This document shows positions 22,912 through 31,365 of a DNA stretch of 45,853 bases, piece after piece (the stretch's first letter is position 1; every line of letters starts with the position of its first letter). Origin of the DNA: an uncultured Oscillospiraceae bacterium (GTDB lineage Bacteria; Bacillota; Clostridia; Oscillospirales; Oscillospiraceae). Below the pieces are notes generated by a model. It was given only the letters and a program-made list of their open reading frames with translations, was not told where the DNA came from and searched no databases. The DNA is taken from NCBI GenBank assembly GCA_944387115.1, contig CALXDR010000008.1, positions 1 to 45,853 of the forward strand, read 5' to 3'. Position numbers and translations under genes: made by a program.

Positions 22912-22940
22912 ATTATACTCAATCTTCCCCCGCTTGTCAA
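22912..22940 (-). promoter_or_regulatory. Consensus promoter of yceD-rpmF
   Basis: On the minus strand, perfect -35 TTGACA (22935-22940), 17-bp spacer and perfect -10 TATAAT (22912-22917). Confidence 0.92.
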
Positions 22941-23047
22941 ATACTTTCTTGCCTTTTCTCCTCTTTTTTTGTAAGCGCAACTGTGCTATACTGAAAAGCA
23001 ACACCACACGCCATCTTAAGGCGGCGGCGATACCGGAGGGATTTTCT

Positions 23048-24049
23048 TTGAAAGAGTTCACCATAGGCAAAAACGACGCAGGGCAGCGCCTGGACCGCTG
23101 GCTGGCAAAAACCCTTCCCCTGCTCCCTGCGCCCCTGGCGCAAAAGTACATCCGCCTCAAGCGGGTCAAGCGCAACGGCAAGGGCGCCAAGCGGGACGTC
23201 AGGCTCCAGGCGGGGGATGTGCTGCAATTATACATCAACGACGAGTTTTTTGAAACCCCCAATCGGGAAAATGCCTTTTTGTCCGTGTTCAAGCCCCAGC
23301 TGGACATCGTCTATGAGGACGAGCATCTGCTTTTGGTAAACAAGCGCCCCGGCCTGGTGGTACACCCCGACGAGCAGGAGCGGGTGAACACCCTCATCAC
23401 CCACATCCAGGCCTACCTCTATCAGAAAAAGGAGTGGTCCCCCTACTGGGAGCACTCCTTCACCCCCGCCCTGTGCAACCGCATTGACCGCAACACCGGG
23501 GGCATTGTCATCGCCGCCAAAGACGCCGAGACGCTGCGGGTGATGAACCAGAAAATCAAGGACAGGGAGCTGACCAAGCTGTATCTGTGTATGATTCAGG
23601 GTCAGATGCACCCCCCCGCCGGGGAGCTGAAGGGCTACCTGCTCAAGGATGAGGGCCGCGCCCAGGTACAGGTATTCCACCGCCCCGTCCCCGGGGGCAA
23701 GACTGCGCTGACCCGCTACCATACCCTGGCGGTGCGCAACGGCCTGTCCCTGGTGGAGTGCGATTTGATCACGGGGCGCACCCATCAGATTCGCGCCCAG
23801 TTTGCCGACGCCGGCCACCCCCTGGTGGGGGACGGCAAGTACGGCCGGGAGCGGGACAACCGTGCCTTCGGCCGCCACGGGCAGGCGCTGTACTCCTACA
23901 AGCTGCGCTTCCACTTCACCACCGACGCCGGCTGCCTCAACCACCTCAATGGGCGGGAGTGGACCGTGGGCAGCATTGACTTTGTGGAGGAGTATTTTCC
24001 CCAGCAGGCCCGGCAGCTCTCCCCTCAGCCCCACCCCGACGCCCCCTGA
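23048..24049 (+). CDS. RluA-family pseudouridine synthase
   Basis: Isomerises uridines to pseudouridine in rRNA; 333 aa. An N-terminal S4 RNA-binding domain (QRLDRWLAKTLPLLP ... GDVLQLYIND) is followed by the synthase fold with LLVNKRPGLVVHPD. The catalytic region is CNRIDRNTGGIVIAAKD, where Asp is conserved though the family more often has HRLDRDTSG. VECDLITGRTHQIRAQF is the RluA motif III. Start TTG at 23048 lies 7 bp behind GGAGGG; upstream in-frame sequence overlaps the divergent yceD promoter. Which rRNA position is modified cannot be told (RluC or RluD type). Confidence 0.9.
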   Translation: MKEFTIGKNDAGQRLDRWLAKTLPLLPAPLAQKYIRLKRVKRNGKGAKRDVRLQAGDVLQLYINDEFFETPNRENAFLSVFKPQLDIVYEDEHLLLVNKRPGLVVHPDEQERVNTLITHIQAYLYQKKEWSPYWEHSFTPALCNRIDRNTGGIVIAAKDAETLRVMNQKIKDRELTKLYLCMIQGQMHPPAGELKGYLLKDEGRAQVQVFHRPVPGGKTALTRYHTLAVRNGLSLVECDLITGRTHQIRAQFADAGHPLVGDGKYGRERDNRAFGRHGQALYSYKLRFHFTTDAGCLNHLNGREWTVGSIDFVEEYFPQQARQLSPQPHPDAP

Positions 24050-24133
24050 GGGCGGGTTCCGCAGCAGCCCAGCCCCCTTCCGGCGCCATGGCTCGCAACG
24101 GCACGTCTCCCTCAAGAACATACCTGTCCCCAT

Positions 24134-24178
24134 CCCTGGCACAGCGGATTTCCCCCCTTCTGTGCCGGGGGTATTTTT
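24134..24178 (+). terminator. Terminator of pseudouridine synthase gene
   Basis: CCCTGGCACAG and CTGTGCCGGGG pair over 11 bp with one wobble around a 15-base loop, followed by GTATTTTTAT. Confidence 0.8.
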
Positions 24179-24298
24179 ATTGCATTTTCTGGCAATGATA
24201 TGCCGGGAATTCCCCCTGTTTCCAGCCTTTCTGCCCCATCGGCCACAGGGGTGCGGGCGGATTGTGCGGAAAATTCCAGATTATTTTCGCTAAAGTGA

Positions 24299-24327
24299 TT
24301 GACAAAGGGGGCACAATATAATATAGT
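24299..24327 (+). promoter_or_regulatory. Promoter of the polyamine transporter operon
   Basis: Perfect -35 TTGACA (24299-24304), 17-bp spacer, -10 TATAGT (24322-24327). A leader of about 115 nt follows before potA. I see GC-rich complementary blocks in it but no known riboswitch and no regulator gene upstream. The stretch 24179-24298 holds nothing I recognise. Confidence 0.75.
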
Positions 24328-24449
24328 TTGTCTCGCTTATCCGTGAACCCCCGGGCCGTTTGTTGCGGCTGCCCGCAGGAGGGCACCTTGCCGGGAAATA
24401 CATCGAGGGAGCTGACATTTACAAAAACAACAGAAATGGAGGAGGATCA

Positions 24450-25592
24450 ATGGCTAAGGAGCTTATCCGCCTGTCCGACTGTGTCATGCGCTATGAGGAC
24501 AACCTGGTGCTTGACCACATCAACCTGTACATTAACGACAAGGAATTCCTCACACTGCTGGGTCCCAGTGGGTGTGGCAAAACCACCACGCTGCGTATCA
24601 TCGGAGGGTTTTTGACGCCGACCTCTGGCGACATTTTTTTTGACGGTGTGCGTATCAACGACGTGCCGCCCAACAAGCGGACCATCAACACCGTATTTCA
24701 AAAGTACGCCCTGTTTCCCCACCTGAATGTGTTCGAGAACGTGGCCTTCGGCCTGCGCCTGCAAAAGCTGCCGGAGAAGGAAATTCACACCCGGGTGATG
24801 GAGATGCTGGAGGCGGTGAGTCTGCGGGGCTTTGAGCACCGCCGGCCCGAGGCCCTCTCCGGCGGTCAGCAGCAGCGGGTGGCCATCGCCCGTGCCCTGG
24901 TCAACCGGCCCAAGGTGCTGCTGCTGGACGAGCCCCTGGGCGCACTGGATTTGAAGCTGCGCAAGGATATGCAGATTGAGCTCAAGCGCATCCAGCAGCA
25001 GGTGGGCATTACCTTTATTTTTGTCACCCACGACCAGGAGGAAGCCCTGTCCATGAGCGACACCTTGGTGGTGATGGACGGCGGGCGCATCCAGCAGATT
25101 GGCACCCCCGAGGACATCTATAACGAGCCGAAGAACGCCTTTGTGGCGGACTTCATCGGCGAGTCCAACATCATCGACGGCATCATGGTGGAAGACCGGG
25201 TGGTGCAGATGTACGGCCGCCGCTTCCCCTGTCTGGACACCGGCTTTGCCCCCAACGAGGCGGTGGATGTGGTCATCCGCCCGGAGGACATCGACATCGT
25301 CCCCGTGGAGCAGGGGCAGATTACCGGCACCGTCACCAGCGTCACCTTCAAGGGGATGCAGTACGATATTATTGTGGACTTCCGTGGCTTTAAGTGGCTC
25401 ATTCAGACCACGGACCACTCCCCCGTGGGGGCCAGAATCGGTATTAAGATTGACCCCGACGGCATTCATGTCATGAAGAAGAGTGCGTATTCCGGTCAAT
25501 TCGGCGATTACTCCTCCTTCTCCGATGAGTACGAAGAGCTGGACAACGCCTCCCCGGACGGGGAGGAGGAGGGCGCGTGGCATGAAGCGTAA
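24450..25592 (+). CDS. potA: Spermidine/putrescine ABC transporter ATP-binding protein
   Basis: Energises polyamine import; 380 aa. Walker [17 protein letters not shown] near residues 38-53, [22 protein letters not shown], signature [18 protein letters not shown], Walker [16 protein letters not shown] and the switch His in [14 protein letters not shown] are all present. A C-terminal TOBE-like domain ([13 protein letters not shown] ... [15 protein letters not shown]) is typical of PotA. The ATG lies in GGAGGAGGATCAATG. First gene of potA-potB-potCD; its stop overlaps potB. Confidence 0.95.
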   Translation: MAKELIRLSDCVMRYEDNLVLDHINLYINDKEFLTLLGPSGCGKTTTLRIIGGFLTPTSGDIFFDGVRINDVPPNKRTINTVFQKYALFPHLNVFENVAFGLRLQKLPEKEIHTRVMEMLEAVSLRGFEHRRPEALSGGQQQRVAIARALVNRPKVLLLDEPLGALDLKLRKDMQIELKRIQQQVGITFIFVTHDQEEALSMSDTLVVMDGGRIQQIGTPEDIYNEPKNAFVADFIGESNIIDGIMVEDRVVQMYGRRFPCLDTGFAPNEAVDVVIRPEDIDIVPVEQGQITGTVTSVTFKGMQYDIIVDFRGFKWLIQTTDHSPVGARIGIKIDPDGIHVMKKSAYSGQFGDYSSFSDEYEELDNASPDGEEEGAWHEA

Positions 25593-26436
25593 GCTGTCTT
25601 TGTTTTCCGTGCCCTATGTGGTGTGGATGGCCATTTTTGTGGTGGCCCCCATTGTGATGATTGTGGTGTACGCCTTCTCCTCCGCCGCCGGGGGGTTCAC
25701 CCTGTCCAACTTCACCCAGCTGGGCACCTATGCGGTGGTGTTTGGCCGCTCCTTCAAGCTGGCGGCCATCGCCACGGTGATTTGCCTGCTCATCGGCTAT
25801 CCCGTGTCCTATGTCATGAGCCGGGAAGGCCCCCAGTTCCAGCGCATTGCCATGGTGCTCATCATGCTGCCCATGTGGATTAACTTCCTCCTGCGCACCT
25901 ACTCCTGGATGTCCATCCTGGACAACAACGGCCTGCTCAACCAGCTGTTTCAGTCCCTGGGGGTCATTGACCTGTACAACCGCATCTTCGGCACCGACCT
26001 GGCGTATTTCCGAATGCTCAACACCCAGGGGGCAGTGGTGCTGGGCATGGTGTACAACTATCTGCCCTTCATGATTTTGCCCATCTACTCGGTCATCGTC
26101 AAGCTGGACCACTCCCTGATTGAGGCGGCCCATGACCTGGGGGCCAACACCTTCAATGTGTTCCGCCGGGTCATTCTCCCCCTCTCCTTCCCGGGGATTT
26201 TGTCCGGCATCACCATGGTGTTTGTCCCCTCGGTGTCCACCTTCGCCATCTCCAAAATGATGGGCGGCGGCACCGAGCTGCTCCTGGGCGACCTGATTGA
26301 GCAGCAGTTTTTGGGCGGCGCCTACAACCCCCAGCTGGGTGCGGCCATCTCCCTGGTGATGATGGTGATTGTTGTGGTGTGTATGTGGCTGATGAACCAC
26401 TTCGGTGAGGGCGAAGAACAGGCGGTGATGCTCTGA
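25582..26436 (+). CDS. potB: Spermidine/putrescine ABC transporter permease PotB
   Basis: Inner-membrane permease of 284 aa with six predicted helices. The EAA coupling motif [21 protein letters not shown] lies near residues 178-198. [22 protein letters not shown] is characteristic of PotB. The ATG at 25582 overlaps the last 11 bp of potA, and its Shine-Dalgarno GGAGGAGG lies in potA. The stop codon overlaps the next ATG as TGATG. Confidence 0.94.
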   Translation: MKRKLSLFSVPYVVWMAIFVVAPIVMIVVYAFSSAAGGFTLSNFTQLGTYAVVFGRSFKLAAIATVICLLIGYPVSYVMSREGPQFQRIAMVLIMLPMWINFLLRTYSWMSILDNNGLLNQLFQSLGVIDLYNRIFGTDLAYFRMLNTQGAVVLGMVYNYLPFMILPIYSVIVKLDHSLIEAAHDLGANTFNVFRRVILPLSFPGILSGITMVFVPSVSTFAISKMMGGGTELLLGDLIEQQFLGGAYNPQLGAAISLVMMVIVVVCMWLMNHFGEGEEQAVML

Positions 26437-28421
26437 TGAAACGAAATTCTCTGTGGAATCGGGCCTTTACCGCCCTGGTATTTCTCTTTCTCTACGCCCC
26501 CATCGTGGTGCTCATTGTCTTTTCCTTCAACGCAGGCAACAGCAATGCGGTGTGGAGCGGCTTCTCCCTCAAATGGTATCAGCAGCTTTTTTCCGACCGT
26601 CTGGTGATGCAGAGCGTGTACACCACCCTGATGGTGTCCGTCCTCTCCACCGCCATCGCCACTGTGGCGGGCACCTTTGCCGCCATCGGCTTTCACAACC
26701 TGCGCAGCCGCAGCCAGCGCAATGCACTGACCACCATCAACAACATCCCCATGATGAACGCCGACATTGTCACCGGCGTGGCCCTCTGCCTGTTTTTTGT
26801 GGCGTTCTTCGGGCTGTGGAGTCAGTTTGCCGGCTGGTTTAACGGCATTCAGCAGGTTGTGGAGCTGCCCGAGCGGCTGACCCTGGGCTTCCCCACGCTG
26901 CTGCTGGCCCATGTGAGCTTCAACATCCCCTATGTGCTCCTCTCCGTCAGCCCCAAGCTGCGGCAGATGGACCGCAACCTGGTGGATGCGGCCATGGATT
27001 TGGGATGTACCTGGATGCAGGCATTCTGGAAGGTGATTCTGCCCGAAATCAAGCCGGGCATTGTCTCCGGCGCCCTCATCGCCTTCACCATGAGCGTGGA
27101 TGACTTCATCATCTCCTACTTTACCGCCGGTTCCTCCTCCTCCACCCTGGCAATGACCATCTACGGCATGACCAAAAAGCGGGTGACCCCGGAGATCAAC
27201 GCCATCTCCACCCTGCTCTTTCTGGTGGTGCTGGCCCTGCTGGTGGTCACCAACCTGCGGGAGACCCGTCAGGAGCGGCGCTCCCACCAGCAGGTGGTGG
27301 CCGCGGCAATCCGGGCCGAGCAGCGCTCCCCCCTCCGCCGTGCCCTGCCCCGTGTGGCAGGCGGGGCGGCTGCCCTGGCCCTGTGCGCAGGGATGGTGGT
27401 CTCTGCCACCCACCGCTCCAACCAGCCGGTGGTGAATGTGTGCAGCTGGGGCGAGTATATCGACGAGTCCCTCATCACCCAGTTTGAGGAGGAGACGGGC
27501 ATTCTGGTCAACTATCAGACCACCGAGAGCAATGAGACCCTGTACTCCCTGCTCAAAAGCGGGGCGGGGGACTACGACGTGATTGTGGCCTCCGACTATA
27601 TGGTCTCCCAGCTCATTGAGGAGGATATGCTGGAGGCGCTGGACTACAGCAAAATCCCCAACTTCTCCCTCATTGACCAGCGGTTCAAAAACCTCAACTA
27701 TGACCCGGACAACCTGTATACCGTCCCCTATACCTGGGGCACCGTGGGCATCATCTACAACCAGACCATGGTGGAGGAGCCCATCACCAGCTGGGAAGTG
27801 ATGTTCAGCGAGGAATATGCCGGCAACGTGCTCATGTTCCGCAACTCCCGGGACGCCATGGCCACCGCCCTGCTCTACCTGGGCTACTCGGTGAACACCA
27901 CTGACGAGGGGGAGCTGCGGGAGGCCTGGCAGCTGCTGGCGGACGCCAAGGGGCGGGGCGTTTACCAGTCCTTCGTGATGGACGAGATTTTCAGCAAGCT
28001 GGAGGGGGGCAACGCCGCCATCGGCGCCTACTATGCCGGGGACTACCTGACCATGCTGGAGAACAACGAGGACCTGGTCTTTGTGGTGCCCGAAGAGGGC
28101 TCCAACTGGTTTGTGGACGCCATGTGCGTGCTCAAGGACGCCCCCCATAAGGAGGAGGCGGAGGCCTGGATCAACTTCATCGCCTCCACCGAGGCCAACC
28201 TGGTGAACATGGACTACATCTGGTATGCCTCTCCCAACCAGGAAGCTCTGGAGCAGTACCCCGCCTACTACGAGGCGCTGTACGGCGAGGCGCTGGCCCC
28301 CGACCTGTTTGAGATTATGGCCGCCCCCGATGCGGTGCTGGAGCGGTGCCAGCTGTATGTAAACCTGCCCTATGAGACCCGCCTGTTCTACAATCAGCTT
28401 TGGAACGAGCTGGGTATCTGA
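26436..28421 (+). CDS. PotC-PotD fusion: polyamine permease with substrate-binding domain
   Basis: 661-aa protein joining two normally separate subunits. Residues 1-270 are PotC: six helices and the coupling motif LVDAAMDLGCTWMQAFWKVILP. A basic cytoplasmic linker (about 270-300, RETRQERRSHQQ) and one more hydrophobic helix (about 306-328) follow. Residues 335-661 form a PotD-type periplasmic-binding domain: NVCSWGEYIDESLITQFEEE, GAGDYDVIVASDYMVSQL, YTVPYTWGTVGIIYN, and NWFVDAMCVLKDAPHKEEA. The extra helix would place the binding domain outside, tethered to the transporter, replacing a lipoprotein PotD. No stop or frameshift separates the halves. No separate potD is present in the window. Confidence 0.93.
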   Translation: MKRNSLWNRAFTALVFLFLYAPIVVLIVFSFNAGNSNAVWSGFSLKWYQQLFSDRLVMQSVYTTLMVSVLSTAIATVAGTFAAIGFHNLRSRSQRNALTTINNIPMMNADIVTGVALCLFFVAFFGLWSQFAGWFNGIQQVVELPERLTLGFPTLLLAHVSFNIPYVLLSVSPKLRQMDRNLVDAAMDLGCTWMQAFWKVILPEIKPGIVSGALIAFTMSVDDFIISYFTAGSSSSTLAMTIYGMTKKRVTPEINAISTLLFLVVLALLVVTNLRETRQERRSHQQVVAAAIRAEQRSPLRRALPRVAGGAAALALCAGMVVSATHRSNQPVVNVCSWGEYIDESLITQFEEETGILVNYQTTESNETLYSLLKSGAGDYDVIVASDYMVSQLIEEDMLEALDYSKIPNFSLIDQRFKNLNYDPDNLYTVPYTWGTVGIIYNQTMVEEPITSWEVMFSEEYAGNVLMFRNSRDAMATALLYLGYSVNTTDEGELREAWQLLADAKGRGVYQSFVMDEIFSKLEGGNAAIGAYYAGDYLTMLENNEDLVFVVPEEGSNWFVDAMCVLKDAPHKEEAEAWINFIASTEANLVNMDYIWYASPNQEALEQYPAYYEALYGEALAPDLFEIMAAPDAVLERCQLYVNLPYETRLFYNQLWNELGI

Positions 28422-28431
28422 CCCATCTAAA

Positions 28432-28518
28432 GCCGCTCCCCCATGGCGGGCCTTGCCAGGGGGGAGCGGCCTCCAAGAAATCCATGCCCGGGGGTACATC
28501 CCAGGGCATGGATTTCTT
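28432..28518 (+). terminator. Two tandem hairpins ending the pot operon
   Basis: The first hairpin pairs GCCGCTCCCCC with GGGGGGAGCGGC (28432-28470). The second pairs AAGAAATCCATGCCC with GGGCATGGATTTCTT, a perfect 15-bp stem (28475-28518). Neither has a long T-tract; together they probably end or protect the mRNA. Confidence 0.65.
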
Positions 28519-28598
28519 TACAGCAGAGGCTGTTTGGGCAGCCCCGGCTCTCTTCCTGCTTTCTCTCGTCGCCGGAGAGAGCCGGAGACACTTCCCCC

Positions 28599-28627
28599 TT
28601 GCCAAACAGAGGAAAGGTGTGTAAACT
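28599..28627 (+). promoter_or_regulatory. Promoter of thioesterase gene
   Basis: -35 TTGCCA (28599-28604), 17-bp spacer, -10 TAAACT (28622-28627), 35 bp before the ATG. Confidence 0.55.
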
Positions 28628-28662
28628 ATCCATGTACACACATCTTGCAAGGAGGTATTCCC

Positions 28663-29055
28663 ATGTCCATTGCACCTGGCCTGAAAGGCCGCTCTGAAAC
28701 GGTGGTCACCGAGCACAATACCGCCAGCGCCATTGGCTCCGGTCTGGTCCCCGTGTTTGCCACCCCCCACATGATTGCCCTGATGGAGAACGCCGCCGCC
28801 AACTCGCTCCTCCCCTACCTGGCCGAGGGAGAGGGCAGTGTGGGCACCCACCTGGATGTGTCCCACACTTCTGCCACTCCCATCGGCATGAAGGTGTGGG
28901 CGGACACAGAGGTGCTGGCCGTTGACGGCAAGCAGATTACCTTCCAGGTCACCGCCTACGATGAGCGGGGCGAGATTGGACGGGGCACCCACCAGCGCTT
29001 CCTCATCAAGACGGAGAAGTTCCTGGCCAAGTGCCAGAGCAAGCTGGAGGGCTGA
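28663..29055 (+). CDS. FlK-like hotdog-fold acyl-CoA thioesterase
   Basis: 130-aa single hotdog domain related to fluoroacetyl-CoA thioesterase FlK. By my alignment Thr34 (VFATPHM), Glu42 (LMENAA) and His68 (VSHTSATP) have exactly the spacing of the FlK triad Thr42-Glu50-His76. The block PYLAEGEGSVGTHLDVSHTSATP and the end GRGTHQRFLIKTEKF match that family. The FlK lid phenylalanines 33 and 36 correspond to Gly25 and Leu28 here, so specificity for fluoroacetyl-CoA is unlikely. A housekeeping role on short acyl-CoAs is more probable. AAGGAGGT precedes the ATG; the gene stands alone. Confidence 0.85.
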   Translation: MSIAPGLKGRSETVVTEHNTASAIGSGLVPVFATPHMIALMENAAANSLLPYLAEGEGSVGTHLDVSHTSATPIGMKVWADTEVLAVDGKQITFQVTAYDERGEIGRGTHQRFLIKTEKFLAKCQSKLEG

Positions 29056-29205
29056 CCCCCAGCCGTCCAGCCCGGTTGCACGGGAGTGAAAATCGCCATG
29101 GCAGGCGGGCCGTGCCCGCCTGCCATGGCGATTCCAAGTCCCAGGGAGGGAGCAAGCGCCCCCCCGGCGGGGAAGCTACGCCCTGCCCGCAGCGCCCGTT
29201 TCCCC

Positions 29206-29475
29206 TCAGCCCTGGTTCATCGTGGGGGCCTGATTGGTGAACTTCTGCCGTGCCTGGTCCACCTTCTGGGCCTGGGCCTGCTCCACCTGATACCACCCCC
29301 GCTGCTGAGAGGCCTGGAACAGCTCACTCTGGGTCTTGTGCCCCTGGGTGAGCAGGCTGACAAAGGCGTCCCGCAGCTGGGTGTTCACACACTCCGAGGC
29401 AAACAGGTCATAGTTGGTGCCCAGCTTCTTTTCGCTGAGCAGCAGATCGGCAAACAGCTCCTGGTCAGTCATCAT
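29206..29475 (-). CDS. CotF-family spore coat protein
   Basis: 89-aa helical protein matching the Coat_F family: TDQELFADLLLSEKKLGTNY at the start and the TQGHKTQSELFQASQQRGWY segment, then a Gln-rich end. Start ATG at 29473-29475 follows GGAGGAA; the next codon is also ATG. It is the second gene of a two-gene unit with the small coat-like protein just upstream. Expected in the developing spore. Confidence 0.85.
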   Translation of the reverse strand: MMTDQELFADLLLSEKKLGTNYDLFASECVNTQLRDAFVSLLTQGHKTQSELFQASQQRGWYQVEQAQAQKVDQARQKFTNQAPTMNQG

Positions 29476-29488
29476 GGTGTGTTCCTCC

Positions 29489-29674
29489 TCACTGTAAGAA
29501 GCCCAACAGGGTTTCATAGTTGTTGCGGTGCTGATTGGCATACTGGGTGCAGCTCTGCTTCAGCTCGCTGTCCTGAAGGCACTGGGCGGCCTGCTGATAC
29601 TTGCAGCACAGCACCTTCTCAAAGCCCAGCTGATCCTCCAGTGCGCTCAGTTCCTTTGTGGTCAAATTTGCCAT
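29489..29674 (-). CDS. Small CotF-like spore protein
   Basis: 61-aa helical protein, MANLTTKELSALEDQLGFEK then CCKYQQAAQCLQDSELKQSC. The layout (short helical hairpin with LxxLE and Lys/Tyr/Gln pattern) resembles the small proteins that accompany CotF-like genes in clostridia. It contains four cysteines. Start ATG at 29672-29674 is 9 bp behind GGAGGG. A forespore-type promoter lies upstream. Function is inferred from context. Confidence 0.7.
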   Translation of the reverse strand: MANLTTKELSALEDQLGFEKVLCCKYQQAAQCLQDSELKQSCTQYANQHRNNYETLLGFLQ

Positions 29675-29706
29675 GGTGGTATTCCCTCCTATCAAAGCAG
29701 TGCTCC

Positions 29707-29736
29707 TAGTATGCCCTGTGTGCGCCCCCGGCATAC
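29707..29736 (-). promoter_or_regulatory. Candidate forespore (sigma-F/G) promoter of the coat gene pair
   Basis: On the minus strand GTATG (29732-29736), an 18-bp spacer and CATACTA (29707-29713) match the sigma-G-type pattern GNATR-N18-CATNMTA, 33 bp before the first coat gene. There is no sigma-A-like promoter in this gap. Confidence 0.55.
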
Positions 29737-29795
29737 CCGGAGGAAAGGCCTGTAAACCAATAATTCCCTATTTTCAAAACAAGGAGGATGTCCCT

Positions 29796-30023
29796 TTGTC
29801 ACATCCGTCAAATTCCCTGCGCCCCGGCCGCTACCGCCACTTCAAGGGCAAAGAATACCGCCTGATTGGCGTGGCCACCCACTCTGAAACCCTGGAGCCC
29901 ATGGTGGTCTACCAGCCGCTCTATGGAGCAGGAGGGCTGTGGGTGCGCCCCGCCGCCATGTGGAGCCAGCACGTGGAGCGGGACGGCTACTCCGGCCCAC
30001 GCTTTTCCTATGTGGGGCCGTAA
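29796..30023 (+). CDS. DUF1653 family protein
   Basis: 75-aa small protein with the DUF1653 pattern: LRPGRYRHFKGKEYRLIGVA, then HSETLEPMVVYQPLYG and LWVRPAAMWSQHV. Start TTG at 29796 is 7 bp behind AAGGAGGA; no in-frame ATG or GTG fits. Function of the family is unknown. It is divergent from the coat genes. Confidence 0.82.
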   Translation: MSHPSNSLRPGRYRHFKGKEYRLIGVATHSETLEPMVVYQPLYGAGGLWVRPAAMWSQHVERDGYSGPRFSYVGP

Positions 30024-30056
30024 GGCACACGCCGCACCCATGTTCGGACAAGAGAA

Positions 30057-30090
30057 AATCCCCGGAACCCATCGGGTTCCGGGGATTGTT
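30057..30090. terminator. Convergent terminator between DUF1653 gene and Cys-rich protein gene
   Basis: A near-perfect stem AATCCCCGGAACCC / GGGTTCCGGGGATT with a 3-base loop and TGTTGC behind lies between two convergent genes. Confidence 0.8.
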
Positions 30091-30122
30091 GCTTCTATCG
30101 CACTGGGAATGGGACAGAGGGA

Positions 30123-30611
30123 TTACTCCTCGCCGCAGTCGCAGCCGCAGCCGTCCTCGTCACAGCCGCAGTCGCCGCCGCAGCTGCATCCGTCCTCGCC
30201 GCAGTCGCCATCAAAGGAGATGGCAAACTTCTGCCCGCAGGCAGGACAATCCACCGTGCCGGCCTCCAGCACCGTGTCGTCGATGACCAGAGTTTCCCCG
30301 CAGCTGGGGCACTCCATCTCCACAAAGTCCTCGTCATCCAGGTCGGTGAGGGGCTCCAGGTCCTCGTCGTCCTCCTCATCCTCGCCGTCCTCGAACACCA
30401 CATCCTCCACATCGGACAGGTCGTCGGACAGCGCATCAATTTCCTCGCCCAGCTCGTCCAGGGTGGCATCCACCGTCTCCAGCTGGTCAGCCACTTCCTG
30501 CATCACATCCAGCATCTCGGACAGCACACGCGCCTCCTTGGAGTCGCTCTTGTCCAGTCCCATGCCGTCAAACAGCCCCTGAATGTAGGACACCTTTTCC
30601 TTGATCGTCAT
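30123..30611 (-). CDS. CD1247-type protein with zinc ribbon and Cys/Asp/Gly-rich tail
   Basis: 162 aa in three parts. Residues 1-55 (MTIKEKVSYIQGLFDGMGLD) form a helical, coiled-coil-like N-terminal domain of the kind named after C. difficile CD1247. Residues 56-95 are extremely acidic. A zinc ribbon follows with CPSCGETLVIDDTVLEAG and CPACG. The last 30 residues are almost only Cys, Gly, Asp and Glu (repeats such as DCGCDEDGCGCDCG). Metal binding is likely but the role is unknown. GGAGAA precedes the ATG. Confidence 0.75.
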   Translation of the reverse strand: MTIKEKVSYIQGLFDGMGLDKSDSKEARVLSEMLDVMQEVADQLETVDATLDELGEEIDALSDDLSDVEDVVFEDGEDEEDDEDLEPLTDLDDEDFVEMECPSCGETLVIDDTVLEAGTVDCPACGQKFAISFDGDCGEDGCSCGGDCGCDEDGCGCDCGEE

Positions 30612-30699
30612 ACTCCTGTTCTCCTTTTAGAACTTCATACTTCCAATCCATATGGGACCGACCGGGGGAGCAGACGCCCCGCCGGTGATTGGACTTCCC

Positions 30700-31269
30700 T
30701 TAGCCCTTGCAGCGCTCCAGGTACTCGCCGGTGCGGGTGTCGATGCGGATCTTGTCGCCGGGGTTGATGAACAGGGGCACCTTGATCTCCGCACCGGTCT
30801 CCAGGGTGGCGGGCTTGGTGACGTTGGTAGCGGTATCGCCCTTGAAGCCGGGATCGGTCTGGGTGACCTCCAGCTCCACGAAGTTGGGGGGCTCCACGCC
30901 GAACACACTGCCCTTGTAGGACATGATGCGGCAGGTCATGTTCTCCTTGACAAACTTGAAGTTGTCGCCCAGCACGCTCTTGTTGATGGGGGTCATCTCA
31001 TAGGACTCCATGTCCATAAAGTAGTACAGGTCGCCGTCGTTGTAGCTGTACTCCATGTCCTTGCGGTCCACATAGGCCTGCTCGAACTTGGCAGTGGGGT
31101 TGAAGGAGGTCTCAGTCACCGCACCGGTGATGACATTCTTCATCTTGGTACGCACGAAAGCGGCGCCCTTGCCGGGCTTGACGTGCTGAAACTCCACCAC
31201 CTGCATGACCTTGCCGTCCATCTCAAAGGTAACGCCGTTGCGGAAATCGCCTGCTGTGATCATAGCCAT
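30700..31269 (-). CDS. efp: Elongation factor P
   Basis: Relieves ribosome stalling at polyproline; 189 aa, three beta-barrel domains. [20 protein letters not shown] opens domain I, and the loop [14 protein letters not shown] carries the Lys at the tip that contacts the P-site tRNA. Domain III contains [20 protein letters not shown] and ends [16 protein letters not shown] precedes the ATG at 31267-31269. It lies 96 bp after the M24 peptidase gene, which is a common neighbour, but has its own promoter. Confidence 0.97.
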   Translation of the reverse strand: MAMITAGDFRNGVTFEMDGKVMQVVEFQHVKPGKGAAFVRTKMKNVITGAVTETSFNPTAKFEQAYVDRKDMEYSYNDGDLYYFMDMESYEMTPINKSVLGDNFKFVKENMTCRIMSYKGSVFGVEPPNFVELEVTQTDPGFKGDTATNVTKPATLETGAEIKVPLFINPGDKIRIDTRTGEYLERCKG

Positions 31270-31320
31270 TGGTATATTCCTCCAGTTTTTGAATCTTTCA
31301 ATTCAAGGATAAGTCAATGT

Positions 31321-31349
31321 ATTATACCCTATTTCCCCCCGCATTGCAA
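31321..31349 (-). promoter_or_regulatory. Promoter of efp
   Basis: On the minus strand, -35 TTGCAA (31344-31349), 17-bp spacer, perfect -10 TATAAT (31321-31326). Confidence 0.8.
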
Positions 31350-31365
31350 GGGCTTTCCTACACTT

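Noticed and set aside
24331..24449. A polyamine-responsive riboswitch in the potA leader
   Set aside because: I see GC-rich complementary blocks but no terminator or sequestered ribosome binding site, and no recognised motif. The evidence is too weak to call.
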